Assembly: GCA_010093485.1 (NCBI GenBank)
Contig: MU001492.1
Span: 1,163,122-1,227,121, forward strand
DNA length: 64,000 nt
Direction of reading: 5' to 3'
Source: Karstenula rhodostoma CBS 690.94
Lineage: Eukaryota > Ascomycota > Dothideomycetes > Pleosporales > Didymosphaeriaceae
The position numbers and the translations under genes were made by a program. Shown here in pieces: positions 25,369 through 35,620 of this stretch. The notes beneath the pieces were generated by a model. That model saw only the letters and a program-made list of their open reading frames with translations, was not told the DNA's origin and made no database searches. Within the stretch, counting starts at the first letter, position 1. Every line of letters starts with the position of its first letter.

Positions 25369-25638
25369 TTATCGTAGAGAGGCGAGGAACTCCTTCACGC
25401 TTTGCTTCTTAATAACAATTTCATCACTAAAAGGCAGCTCTCCCTTGAATGCCAGTGTTTGTCGAACTCCCTTTGCAGATTTACCGTAGTCCAGGTCAGT
25501 CCGAGATCGACTATTGTCCCACTTACTTGCAGAAATCCTGTGCCATGGAGCCTGCGTTACACTTTTAATATGGCAAGGGCCTGCTGAAGGTAATCCGTAA
25601 ACATCGCTTACGTTTCCAACTTTGACCTTGAAGGCCAT
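25369..25638 (-). CDS. Small alkyltransferase-like (ATL/MGMT DNA-binding domain-like) ORF, tentative
   Basis: An 89-residue reading frame from the ATG at 25638. It contains GLPSAG, then APWHRI, then GVRQTL about 22 residues later. In ATL and O6-alkylguanine-DNA alkyltransferase proteins the order is G-x-P ... P[CW]HR[VI] ... RQ..L..EG, so order and spacing are suggestive; the Trp in place of the reactive Cys is what ATL proteins have. However the N-terminal part of the domain is much shorter than in known ATLs and the DNA-binding helix is poorly matched. Canonical-looking GTAAGC and GTAAGT sites occur inside, but splicing them breaks the RQ-containing frame. It may be a diverged, truncated or mis-modelled gene; it could also be unrelated. 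Confidence 0.35.
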   Translation of the reverse strand: MAFKVKVGNVSDVYGLPSAGPCHIKSVTQAPWHRISASKWDNSRSRTDLDYGKSAKGVRQTLAFKGELPFSDEIVIKKQSVKEFLASLR

Positions 25639-25791
25639 GGCTGCGTTCAATCATGTATGTCCACGGCAGGTCACTGGTCGCGATTCACTATCTCCACGAC
25701 CACGAGCCCAAGCCAAACCTAAGATAGTATATATGCAACATCTAACTCAAAGCTAGTTGTTGGGAACGCAAACAGCACCAACAACTCCACT

Positions 25792-26445
25792 ATGGCCACC
25801 AACAGTCCCCGCCCAGTTCTTTGCGAATGTCCAACGTTTCCGTGCCCCTGTTTCGCGCAGATCTTCAACCGGCCCGTTGGGCGCTGGTATTGCGCTTATT
25901 GTACCTCTCAGAGCTACAATGCACTCAACCGATGCTGTCGCTGCAACCTACCCGGGCGATGTGTGGACAAGGAAAGCGGGAACTGGTTTTGCGAAGAGCA
26001 CGGGCATCAATGCGACGCACTTGTCCCACGCCCTCCAGGATGCGGTTGGCCCGCACGGAGCCTTCCATGTTCTCAGCTGGCTCATATGTTCCACCACGAC
26101 GGGCATTATATCTGCGATGATCACCTCATGGAGATCAGTGTGCATCCAAACAGTTTAGCATTTCGAACATTGCCCGATTTGTTTGATTCTACCAATGTTT
26201 CTCCTTCGTCTTCGTTCATACCGTTGGAAGGTGACCACGAGTTCATCGATCTAGACAGTTTTTCCACTGTCGTAGAAAGGGACTGCCCCATCTGTCTCGC
26301 CCCTAAAGTCAAGTGGCGCCGTCTTAGAACTTGCGGTCATGAATTATGCGAGGATTGTCTCCGAGAACAGATGCACAGTTCGCTTCAGAACAAGTTCTTA
26401 TGCCCTTTTGATCGGAGGTCATTCTTTGATTCGCCTCCCCAATAG
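25792..26445 (+). CDS. RING-finger protein, Cys-rich
   Basis: A single-exon 217-residue protein, probably a ubiquitin ligase. The C-terminal third (about residues 158-210) holds a RING: CPICL, then a CGHELCEDCL core and a CPFDRR end, the C3HC4 spacing of RING-HC domains. The first half is unusually rich in Cys, His and Trp (CCRCN, GNWFCEEHGHQC and further pairs), suggesting one or two additional zinc-binding modules of a kind I cannot name. The start is the first ATG in frame, just after a short leader. No membrane segment. It diverges from the small ATL-like ORF. Substrate unknown. Confidence 0.8.
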   Translation: MATNSPRPVLCECPTFPCPCFAQIFNRPVGRWYCAYCTSQSYNALNRCCRCNLPGRCVDKESGNWFCEEHGHQCDALVPRPPGCGWPARSLPCSQLAHMFHHDGHYICDDHLMEISVHPNSLAFRTLPDLFDSTNVSPSSSFIPLEGDHEFIDLDSFSTVVERDCPICLAPKVKWRRLRTCGHELCEDCLREQMHSSLQNKFLCPFDRRSFFDSPPQ

Positions 26446-27410
26446 CATATTTCTTCCAAACATATCTTGACAACACCGTTTAAGCATTGCTGTCTCAACT
26501 GTACTATATCGTGATACTATTGTTTCCCTACTCCACAACCTATTAGCCCATCAGCAACGTCCTATCTTTCTAACGGATTATATGGGTCAACTAGAAAGCG
26601 TGTGAGCTCTAATTGTGGTTTTGGTTCTCGAGTGTGTCAGAGTCGTGTGGTCGATTTTATGACCATTCCGCGCTTTTGGCTCTCCATGCTTGACGCGTCA
26701 TCGTTAAGCCTTCCAATACACATTGGAATAGCCTTTTTTGGGGGATTAAGCGTGTCACATCGCATCCGTCAAGACAAGGACTTGACAAACACAGCCTCAT
26801 TATAGGGCAACAACCAACATACTGCAGCCTGCCAAGGTCATGCTGCATTCCTATTCGGACGTGTCGAACAATATAATAAATGGGGTTCAACGCTATTTAT
26901 GTTGTCTCTGATGTGCTATTCACTTCATTGGAGGGTACCTTATGTAAGCGTAGCTTCGTGTATGTTCTTGGCTCACAGGAGACGTAGTATTGCGACCACA
27001 TGTTACCACATACACAGAAAATCGACATATCCTACGTCTCCCTCAACACCCGAAACGCGAAAGCGGCGGTTGGGAATGTTGTTAAGACTGGTTGGTGTTT
27101 ATCGTTGATTAAAAATCCATTAGGATTCGTTAAGAATGTTAATAATGACAGTTTCACGGGTTGAACCGGCGTAGTGCTACTCATACAGGACGATACTGTT
27201 AGCTCGTCGAAGAGATAGTAAAATCTCCCCCAGAAGTGTACGCCCTGTCTCATGTTCACCAAATTCAATGCGTTCCTCACAGTGCTGCACTTCCGAGGTG
27301 ATATGTCCACAAAGTAAACCTGGTATTCAAAACGGTCTGCCGTGACCGAACGCCATGTATGCTGGGTATGGTACAGATGTTTACATATCTTTACAACAGC
27401 TACTGCCCTC
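26446..27410. other. Convergent intergenic region, no gene seen
   Basis: About 965 bases between the RING gene and the 3' end of the uS12m gene. It must contain both 3' UTRs. An open minus-strand frame at about 27032-27350 has some protein-like stretches but no start of its own and lies downstream of the uS12m stop. Confidence 0.45.
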
Positions 27411-28122
27411 TTATGCCGCCTTCGGTTTCTTGGTTCCGTACTTGGATCTCGATGTAATGCGGTTTCCAACACCTCCCTGAGCCGTGTTAGCGAAAGCTCT
27501 GCCTCAGCGGACGTGAGCCTTACCAAATCCAACGCTCCTCTAACCAAGTGGTATTTTACACCAGGGCAATCCTGGGCTCTGCCGCCTCGCACCATGACGA
27601 CCGAATGCTGCTGCACATTGTGGCCTAGTTTCCTCGTCAGCTGCCCGTCTTTCATTGCCCAATTCCTCCCACGCAGGCAAGCACACCTTCTCCTGGAATG
27701 TATGCCGTGATGACCTTTCCACTGCTCAGTCTGACCCTTGCAATCTTCCTCTCACCCGAGTTGGGCTTCTTGGGCTTCGTCGTGCCGACCTTCAGGCACA
27801 CGCCCTTCAATTCTGGCCGGCCTGCCAATTGCGGCGATCGAAGCTTTCGGGCTCTCTGCTGTGTTCGTCCGTTTCGCAGCACCTGGATCAGGGTGCATTT
27901 GTGTGCGCGCGAGGCGGGTAGGGGTCCGAAGGCCGGAGACTTGGGGAGGCGGCTGGCGATGGAGGGGCGGAAGGGCTGTGCGGGCGCGAGTGAGGTCCTG
28001 AAGAGGACCGACGGCCGTACGAGGCGGCGAAGGAACTGTACGGGCATGGCGGCGGCGATGTGGGCGAGGATGCTGCGCGTCGTCGCAAAGTTTGGGGAAG
28101 CTGCAGATGGGTGGCTTGGCAT
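27411..28122 (-). CDS. mrps12: Mitochondrial small-subunit ribosomal protein uS12m
   Basis: Decoding-centre protein of the mitochondrial ribosome. Three exons, 27687-28122, 27524-27624 and 27411-27476, give 200 residues from the first ATG, or 175 from the in-frame ATG at 28047. The N-terminus ([20 protein letters not shown] after the second ATG) is Arg-rich and without acids, fitting a mitochondrial presequence. The body has the diagnostic [25 protein letters not shown] joined across intron 1 to [14 protein letters not shown], and [14 protein letters not shown] joined across intron 2 to a last exon ending [12 protein letters not shown]. All phases agree. Both introns fall inside the most conserved part of uS12. 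Confidence 0.95.
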
Positions 28123-28545
28123 TGGGGTCCGTGCAGCGGAGCTTCATCGCTCTTCCACTTCCTCCACTCGATGCTGCTCTGACCATTGGATTCGAAACAT
28201 GGTGACGCTTTTACTGTGTAACCGTCGACCATGACTACCGACAATATAGGTATTAGTACCCAAGGACTCAGCCTTCAGGCGTACATCAGCATCCGCCCTC
28301 GGGCGCGTGTTTGCCGCGCACGCGTTCCAGGCATCAACATTGATTCATATCGAATCTTAGCTGACGTCTGCTCTGTCCTCATCATAGCCTCCAATCGGCA
28401 TTGAAATCACTCGATTGGTAGCTTCCCCTCACCTCTCCATCACCTGCACAGCAAGCCGCACTTTCTTGCGTGCCACATACTCACGGTACAATATTTCGAG
28501 ACCTTTGAGCTCTGACGACTGTTGTCTCCACGCGCCTCGCCGGTC
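28123..28545. promoter_or_regulatory. Divergent upstream region of mrps12 and the 2EXR-like gene
   Basis: A 423-base gap between divergent starts, holding both promoters. No repeat or obvious motif beyond GC-rich stretches. Confidence 0.5.
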
Positions 28546-29460
28546 ATGCCTGAACCATCGTGGCCAGCGCCTATACTCCACAGTGCAGATCTGCTATTCA
28601 AACTGCCCAGAGAACTTCGAGACAAAGTTTATGCCGACGCCCTGGATGCCCATTGCCCTGTAGGACTCACTGAAGATCTGTTACCGCACATCCCACCAAT
28701 CCTGCGAGAAAACCCCAGCTTGCTTCCTGAGATCTTAGAGGTCCTCACCCGATTGAAAACTTTCAACTTGAACTGCGACGATCCACATGCAGCCGTACTC
28801 AAATCGCCACGCGTATGCGTCAATCCCTACGAAGTCCGCCACCTCAACATCACATGCACCGAGTATGCATCCATCCTTGATCATGCCGATTTTGAGGATC
28901 TGGAGGAGCATGAGAAAATATACCAGAGAACGGTTTCTCGATGCGACTGGGAGAGGTTGCTGGATTTTCCTCGCCTACAGGACCTTGCCATCTACATGCA
29001 GAAAAGGGAAGACAACTCGCTCAACACCTTCGACTTCGGCCCTGTCCTGTACAGCTTGCGCGCAAAGCTTCCGCAGATCAAAATCACGTTCTTTTTGTCA
29101 TTTGACACAATACTACGCAATTTATGGGACGATCCGAGGTGGAATAACGGTGATATCTCCGCAGATACGCCGCCATACAGACCCATGGGTTTTGTCGACA
29201 TGAGTGACCTGGTCGCACCTTCCACCGACGAGGATCTCAACTATCTACTAGAGCACCTGTCCGATTACGTCCACACAGGAAGGATGCCAGGTAACCGATG
29301 CATTGGCACTGGCCTACTGGACGAATCACCAGCAAATCGTCGCGCATTGGCGAAGCACTATGCAGTCAAGGAACCCGCTTTACTGCGATGTCTGATGCGT
29401 GACCACTTCGAGGTATATCGGAAACAACAGAACGGCATTCCAGAGGGAGAGAGCACATGA
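28546..29460 (+). CDS. 2EXR/F-box-like fungal protein
   Basis: A single-exon 304-residue protein. Near the N-terminus, FKLPRELRDKVYADAL matches the opening helix of 2EXR and F-box-like domains that are expanded in filamentous fungi (L-P-x-E-[LI]-R-x-x-[IV]-[YW]). The rest has VRHLNITCTEYASIL and LLDFPRLQDLAIYM, typical of these proteins, in which a region listing positions of conserved distances follows the domain. No signal peptide. The start chosen is the first ATG (MPEPSWPAP); the open frame extends a few codons upstream without an ATG. Function of this family is unknown; a role as adaptor in ubiquitin ligases is only a guess. A broken relative lies at 21.5-22.3 kb. Confidence 0.7.
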   Translation: MPEPSWPAPILHSADLLFKLPRELRDKVYADALDAHCPVGLTEDLLPHIPPILRENPSLLPEILEVLTRLKTFNLNCDDPHAAVLKSPRVCVNPYEVRHLNITCTEYASILDHADFEDLEEHEKIYQRTVSRCDWERLLDFPRLQDLAIYMQKREDNSLNTFDFGPVLYSLRAKLPQIKITFFLSFDTILRNLWDDPRWNNGDISADTPPYRPMGFVDMSDLVAPSTDEDLNYLLEHLSDYVHTGRMPGNRCIGTGLLDESPANRRALAKHYAVKEPALLRCLMRDHFEVYRKQQNGIPEGEST

Positions 29461-29977
29461 TTTGTGTAGACTCGATACCAAGAACGCAGGCTCGTTTCCT
29501 ATGCCGCTCGAGGAGTTTACACAGAATCCGTAAAATCGAGACCACGGTCTTCCATCGTAGACTTGCTCCCAGTCAAAACGCCAATCCGCTTCGATCCTCA
29601 CAATGAGTTCTTGCAATGAGTTCTTGCAATGAGTCTCTGTAATGCCAATGGGGTATCTTCTTCTTCTCTCTGTGTATCTCCCATCATCAACACAACACAG
29701 GCTATGTCAGTCCAGCCGTGCCATATCCTTATCCTTTTTTTTTGCCTCGCGAACGAGTCCTTCGTGTAATTTTACACAATATTCCAAAATCCAAAGGTCG
29801 TGTCGTTACGTTGTCACCATGTCATGCCTCTTGTGTTGTATCCCATCCGTATGTACCCGCTCCGTATCATTGATTATAGCATCCAGGTCCCCAGACCACC
29901 GCGGAGCCGTCTCGGTGCTGTTTTCTCCTGGTCTCTGCACCCTTGACCAACCTCGACTCGCGCCGTTCTGGCGTCTC
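29461..29977. other. Convergent intergenic region, no gene seen
   Basis: About 517 bases between the 2EXR-like gene and the pseudogene 3' end. Contains a short 13-bp tandem repeat (separate entry). Confidence 0.45.
29601..29634. repeat. Tandem repeat, 2.6 x 13 bp (CAATGAGTTCTTG)
   Basis: Two perfect and one partial copy in head-to-tail order. Seen directly; probably slippage in a 3' UTR. Confidence 0.85.
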
Positions 29978-32900
29978 CTACACCATGACCAGAGTGCCAG
30001 CGAGCATCGAGACGAGAAGTGTAAGCCATGGTGCAGAAACACTAGCAGTAGCGGCGCTGATGGTGTTTTGAGTGCTGTAGTTACCCATCCCGGGCCTTTC
30101 TTTGTCACCAAGACTACCCGCTGAGGACCCCGGCGAGCTTGCTATCGCCAGCGTTGAAGTCTGGACGAGGATTGCAGAAGAAGTGATGGACCCGGTTCCA
30201 GAGGGCAGTAGGCGGATTGGTACTATTCCAGTCTCAGACAGCAGGGAATTGATCGGTACTACACCGGTCTCCGAAGGCACAAAATTTATGGGCACTGTAC
30301 CAGTCTCCGAAGGCTGATGACTGATAAGCACCACCGTTGCTGGAGAAATATGTGACGAAACGCTAGTTGGCGCCGCGGAGCTAGAGACAGAGGGCTTGTC
30401 TTCGTGAGCAACCGAGACTGAGGCTGAAGAGAGTTCACCTTTGTCAAACGGAGGCGGACCATGCACCCAACCCGTTGGAGCCACCACACTTGCCGAAGCG
30501 GCCGCCGTGGTTTGTACCCAGTTCGGCTGCGGTGTTACAGGTTCCGCAATCGAATACGAAGTCTGGATCGGAGCAGGCACATTGACTGGTGGACTTTGTG
30601 GTACCATCTTGCTGCAATCGACACCGTTGGGTTGTCCTAGTTCGCAGGGAATTGTGATCGGATTAATGGTTGGCATTATGTTCTCTGCTACCTGGAGCGT
30701 CCATGTAGGCCAAGACTGTGGGGATGGTGAAGAGCTTGGAGCTGCAACGACCTCCACCGTAATGGGCGTGCTAGCGCCAGAAATCTTGGGCTCGGCGCTT
30801 CCTGTTCGGGTCACTATCACAGGGGCAGCAAATACGGTGGAAATTAGGTACTTGGTCAGCTTTGCTGGCGCTGATGGAGCTGGTTCAACGTTAGAAGGAC
30901 CAGGAGATGCCAAGACGGAGGTCCACGCGGGGGCGAGAGACATCGTAGATGCTGTCTTAGTAGGACTTGGTGCAGGATCCATCTCCAGAGTCGGGGAGAT
31001 CTGCGCGGCCTCCTATTCGTTACAACGGCTCAACTTTTCTTCCACCGACATACTGACATCAGAATCGCACTTGAAGCCGCATGGGTCGCTACAAGGCTTA
31101 CCAAAAGATGTGACCGTCGGCTCAGGAACGCAAAGCGTAGAAGTCGACGTCGCCTCTTCGGCAGCCTCCTCTGCAGCGAGAGCCTTTGAGAAGTCGATCA
31201 CGGCTCTTATATAGCCCCAAATGCGCTGCAGAGTTTTTGCATCCTCCAGGAACTGCGAGAAGACATCGCCGTCCTGCGTGGTATGCTCAGGGCGTTTAGC
31301 CTTCAGCTACGCGCTGCATGCCTTGACATCCCTGACCATGAGCGGTACACGCCCGCCAGTCTCAGCCTGGTGGTGCACCCTCGCGCACACATGAGCTGAT
31401 CCAGTTGCAGAGGGAATACCTTCAGACGTGTACATGGGGCACGAAAATGTACCCTGGAGTAAATCAGTGACCTTTGTTGAGGTAGGCTTGGTTGTAGCGC
31501 CTGATTATGTCAAGACGGCCTATACACGATGTTGGTTGGCGAGGGATCAGCCTGGTAGGACTCAACAGCGGCTACGGACGGGGTGGGCGCCGACTTCCAT
31601 TCGATGTCAGTGGGAAAGCCTTCCAACGATGTAGGGTGACTGGACTCTTGACTGTTCACATACGCCGTGGGCGACGGAGTCGATTCTGTATCCGTAGCGA
31701 AGCCTCTGGTGATCGCCTTCGGCGATTGCGTAGGCCGGCTGGAGTCATGGCTGCTCATAGATGGGGTGGCAGTTGGTTTCGAATCCGTAGGCTAACCATC
31801 CGAGTAGCCCATGAGCAACGACGGAGATCGGGCGGACTCGTGGCTGTTCGCAGATGCAGTGGCAGCAGAGTTCCAGACCTCGAATAACGAAGCGGGTTTG
31901 CCAGTAGACTCTGCTCCGTTGTCGGTGGCGTAAGTGGTCCTGGATGAAGTTGCATCCGGACCAGAAGTCAACGACGAAACCAGCGGGGTACCCGATGTAG
32001 ACACGGTGGCCAAGGTGCTCGGAGTGGGCCTAGAAACAGAGACGATGGCGAAGCTACTCCTGGGAGTATTCGAGGCACTTTGCACCAGCACACTAGAAGC
32101 CACGGTACCAACTACTAACGTTGGAGAAACGGCGGTCACAGAATCTATCTTGACAGGACTCCGGGTACTTTCAGTCTGCAATGACGAGGGCATGCTGATG
32201 CCCAACGTTGAAGAAGCGGCAGTCGCTGACTCTACCGCGCCAGGGCTCAGAGTACTTTTAGCCTGCAGCGACGAGGATACAACGCTAGGCGTTGGGCTTG
32301 GGACGACCGCCGTAGAAAATGTGCTCCTGGTCGAACTCGCTACCTCCAATGACGCAGGCACGAATGGCACTGCCGCTGAATTCGGCGGAGTCGAGAAGTG
32401 GACGACTACCATGCTGACCGTGGCCTGCGCGGAGGTGCTGGCTGGAGACGAAACAGAGGGCGTGGCCGACGACAACACCGACGAAAACGATGTTGAAACG
32501 ACAGCGTCTGCAGATGCGCTAGCGCTCGCCACAACATCATGGACATAGTTCTCGAAGAGCTTCTCATGAGGACGATTCTCTCCATCATTAGTGTCGATGT
32601 CGTAGACATGCGCAATATCGTCGTACCGCTGGCCCTCGAAAAGCCGCTTGTCAGTCGTCAGGACGAAATCTGGCTTCATATCGTTGCGCCTCACGAGAGC
32701 AGTAAAGCCAGGCCGAGTGATCGGATCGTTCAGCGTCTTCTTGAGATAGCAGTCGCCGGAGGGCGGGTTATCAGAAGAAGGCCAGTAGACAATGCCTCTG
32801 CACTTGGAGGTCTGCTGGCAGATGACAGAGCAACCGATCGGGCCGTCTTGAGTCGACACAGACTCGGGATAGAGGTCACCACCGTAGAAGTCGACGTGCC

Positions 32901-33015
32901 AGGGAGCAGAGTACCGGGTCTTGTTGTAGTTGGCTAGAGCGAAGTTCACTAGTTCACCGCATGCAACCCGGCCTCTGGCGTCGCGATGAAAGTGGCACTT
33001 AGCACAGACCACCAT
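29978..33015 (-). pseudogene. Decayed PAN/Apple-like, Ser/Thr-rich, probably GPI-anchored cell-wall gene
   Basis: Read on the minus strand this is about 1000 codons of one cell-wall type gene with breaks. 33015-31795 is open: a Cys-rich PAN/Apple-like segment (GPIGCSVICQQTSKCRGIVY and a following CYLKK) then long Ser/Thr/Pro/Val stretches. A TAG at 31794-31792 interrupts it, but a repeat of roughly 30 residues (cores SSHDSSRPT, SQESSHPTSL, and SHESARSPSLL before the stop) continues in the same frame past the stop to a TGA at 31512-31510. A later frame reads on through TAG at 31309-31307 and TAG at 31015-31013 into an open part (30982-29978) with four copies of SETGxVPIN-like repeats and a hydrophobic C-terminus (APWLTLLVSMLAGTLVMV) fitting a GPI signal. 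No N-terminal signal peptide remains. Alternative: two shorter live genes flanking a broken middle. Confidence 0.6.
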
Positions 33016-33040
33016 TCCTCTATCCTCTATATACAGCGCA

Positions 33041-33165
33041 GCTTTTAAAAAAATCTTTTTAATATTAAATAGAAAAATTATTTACCTCTTATTATAGCTA
33101 CCTTACTATTTTTATATTAAAAGAGAAAGGTTATATAGAGTTATTCTAGTATAAGTCTAATCCTT
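33041..33165. other. Short AT-rich block
   Basis: A stretch of almost only A and T with TTTAATATTAAATAG-like and TATATTAAAAG-like runs, in sharp contrast to the GC-rich surroundings, directly beside the 5' end of the decayed cell-wall gene. In many ascomycetes such blocks are the remains of repeats mutated by RIP (C-to-T in duplicated DNA). That origin is inferred. Confidence 0.65.
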
Positions 33166-33542
33166 AGGTGCTGCTTTCCCCGCGACGCCAGAGCCCGGCG
33201 ACAGTAATACGGCTGCGGCCGCGGATTGAATCGCACGCTCTAAAGCCCAGTCAATCGGCAGTGCTCGAAGCGTAGGGCGATATTCGAAAGGTGCGCACGC
33301 CACAGCACAGGCCTTGGACGGCCTTCAAACAAAAAATTGGCCTCGCCGGTGCTCAGCTGTTCGGTGCCAGTCTTTGAACTGTGACGCATAGCTCACCATG
33401 GAGCGAGCAAAATTCGCGTGGCTTTCGTGAAGATCAATGTAGAAAGTCAAAGAGTCATACAATTGCAACAAGAGGTATCTAACAGTAATCCAAATATCCA
33501 AGACGCCATCATGATTCATGCAGACACCGGAGGCCGCACCAC

Positions 33543-35192
33543 CTAAATGCTTTGCTCCATCTCCGTAATGTAAAGCTTGATGTGACTCTCCATCTTGATG
33601 TACTCGTCGTGGGCGGCGTGTACCTCAGCCTCGATACTGTCCTTCAATTGTGCCATCTGTACCGCGTCAGTTGTGCCGTCAACGAAAGGGCATGCAGTAG
33701 ACATACCTTCTTCTCCGTCTGCTCGATCTTGACCCGCCTCTCTTCCATATCGCGCCCTTTCTCGCCGCGCTCTTTGGTTAGCTGCGTGTGCGTTTCGTGT
33801 AACTCTTCCATTCTCTTGCGCGCCGCCTCGGCCTCGTCATCCGCTTTCTTTTTGATCTTATCCATACGTGCGTTCACGTTGCCGAGCTGCTTCTGCAGAA
33901 GTCGTTCTTGACGCTCGATGTCTCGTACGTTGTTGCTTCTATCAGTCAACGCATCTGCATGTCGCGATGCCTTCGCAAGCTCTTCCTCTTCCTTAGCAAG
34001 GTCGGCTTGGACGTCGGTGAGCAGGCGCGTGCACGATGTGACATCGGCGGCTACCACGGCAAACGATTCACTCGAGGTCTGCAGAGCGCGTGCGCGGCGG
34101 TCGAGCGACTCGATCTGAGACTTGTCGATGGCCAGCCGATCGTTCAAGTCACGCAAAGAGTCCTCGAGCGCTGTAGGGCTCTGCTCGGTGTAGGGCTTTA
34201 GTTTCGACACTTCGCGGTTGATGTTCTCCTTGTCCTCGTATTTCCTCTGTAGGAGCGCCTTCAGACTGTGTTGTTGCTCCTTCGCGCGCGCTACTTTTTC
34301 TTGCACCGCCTCTTGTTCCTTGCCCAGCTCTCGGAGCCTCAATTTCAGGTCGTTGTACCGCTTTTCCTTCTCCTGCAACAACCTCTGGGTCGCGATGCGG
34401 TTCCGCTCCAAGTCTGCGAGCTGTATCTCTTTTGTCTCCTTCTCGTCGTAGAGCTGCTCAATGCGCAACTTCGTGCGCTGCGACTTATTGAAATGTTCGT
34501 CGATGACCTCCGTCTGAGACTCGCGGAACCGAATAAAGTTGATCATGTACGAAAAGATCTTGACGAGGCGCTGGTGGCTCGGCTTGTAAAGGTCCGCGAA
34601 GGTGAAGTCATGAATACCGCACTGCGCACACAGTTAGCCTGGAGTTTTCGCTCACTCCGCGAGCTATGGGCTACCCGTACCTCTCGAAGCAGCCTCTTCA
34701 ACGTTACGAAGAAGGCCAGCAAGTCACGCGTATCACTGGAGTAAAGCTTGTCCGCATCTGGTCCGCATAGATCTTCGGCCGCTGCGCGCATCGCAGGGGC
34801 AACAACATCACGCGTCGTGTTCATGATCACCTCGGCCATCCATTCGAAGACTCTCTGGATGACCTCAGGTTTCGGTTTTTGCAGATCCATAGAGGTAAAG
34901 GTAAGGCCGATGGGTACTCCTATGTCGGTGATACACCCAGCAATCTCAGCATCGGGCTACTACTGTTAGCATGCAAAGACAGGGACGATAGCAGCAGTGA
35001 CCGAAACAATACGTAGATCTTCTCCTTGTGATATTTGTTCCATACCAATAGAGGAAGAAGCGGATCGAAGTCTGTATAAACTGCTGTTGGTGTGCGTACC
35101 AGAGTCATAAACACGTCTTCCTGCGGGGGTGGAGGCGCGCGCTGGTTGTAAGACGTGTTGCGCGCCATGCTCATGCGACCGCCGTAAGACAT
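33543..35192 (-). CDS. nuf2: Kinetochore protein Nuf2 (Ndc80 complex)
   Basis: Nuf2 pairs with Ndc80 to bind spindle microtubules at kinetochores. Four exons, 35100-35192, 34681-34956, 33707-34621 and 33543-33656, give 465 residues, the usual size. The N-terminal half is a calponin-homology-like domain: DVFMTL joined across intron 1 to [15 protein letters not shown], then [14 protein letters not shown]; intron 2 joins LKRLLRE to [18 protein letters not shown], followed by [20 protein letters not shown], the family signature. From about residue 195 the sequence is heptad-rich coiled coil to the end ([11 protein letters not shown] in the last exon). All junctions keep phase. Expected to be essential and cell-cycle regulated; nothing in the upstream sequence shows the latter. 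Confidence 0.95.
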
Positions 35193-35597
35193 GTTTTTAG
35201 ATGTTTTGTAATGCTCAAGCGATGTTATCGTATGCGACGTTGTGGTGTGTTGCGTAGTGGTGTAGTGGTGTATCGGTGATGCTTTTGTTTGTTTACGAAA
35301 AGCTGTTGCGGGGGCGAGATCCTGCTAGGCCAATTTGGGAATGGATTCATCAGGGTCGCGCTTACCCTATTACAGAATGTATAATGCCGTTTACCTACAC
35401 ATCGTTTAAATAGAGTGACGGACAGCGTGTTCGTCTATGCCTGGGGTGCGTTGCAAGAGAACGAAGAAAGCCATACGAACCGCGTCCGGTAAATCATGCA
35501 GCCTGTCTTTGGTCTAGCGCAACGACTCCAGAAGCGTATGGACATCACGTTGTATAGCAGACCAGCGGCGATAGCATACATAGGAATAGATCTTTTC

Positions 35598-35620
35598 AAA
35601 AAAAAAAAAAAAAAAAAAAA
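35598..35620. repeat. Poly(A) run, 23 bases
   Basis: Twenty-three consecutive A on the plus strand in the gap upstream of nuf2. No target-site duplication or element body is visible next to it, so a retroposon tail cannot be claimed. Confidence 0.9.

Noticed and set aside
27032..27655. Minus-strand 207-codon ORF covering the end of the uS12m gene
   Set aside because: It is a read-through of uS12m exons 2 and introns in one frame; the splice structure with conserved uS12 sequence explains the coding part, the rest is 3' UTR.
34268..34744. Plus-strand ORFs rich in Leu/Arg within nuf2
   Set aside because: Antisense of coiled-coil coding sequence, which typically gives Leu/Ser/Phe-rich shadows.
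35598..35620. Retroposon tail
   Set aside because: Poly(A) alone; no element body or flanking target-site duplication could be seen.
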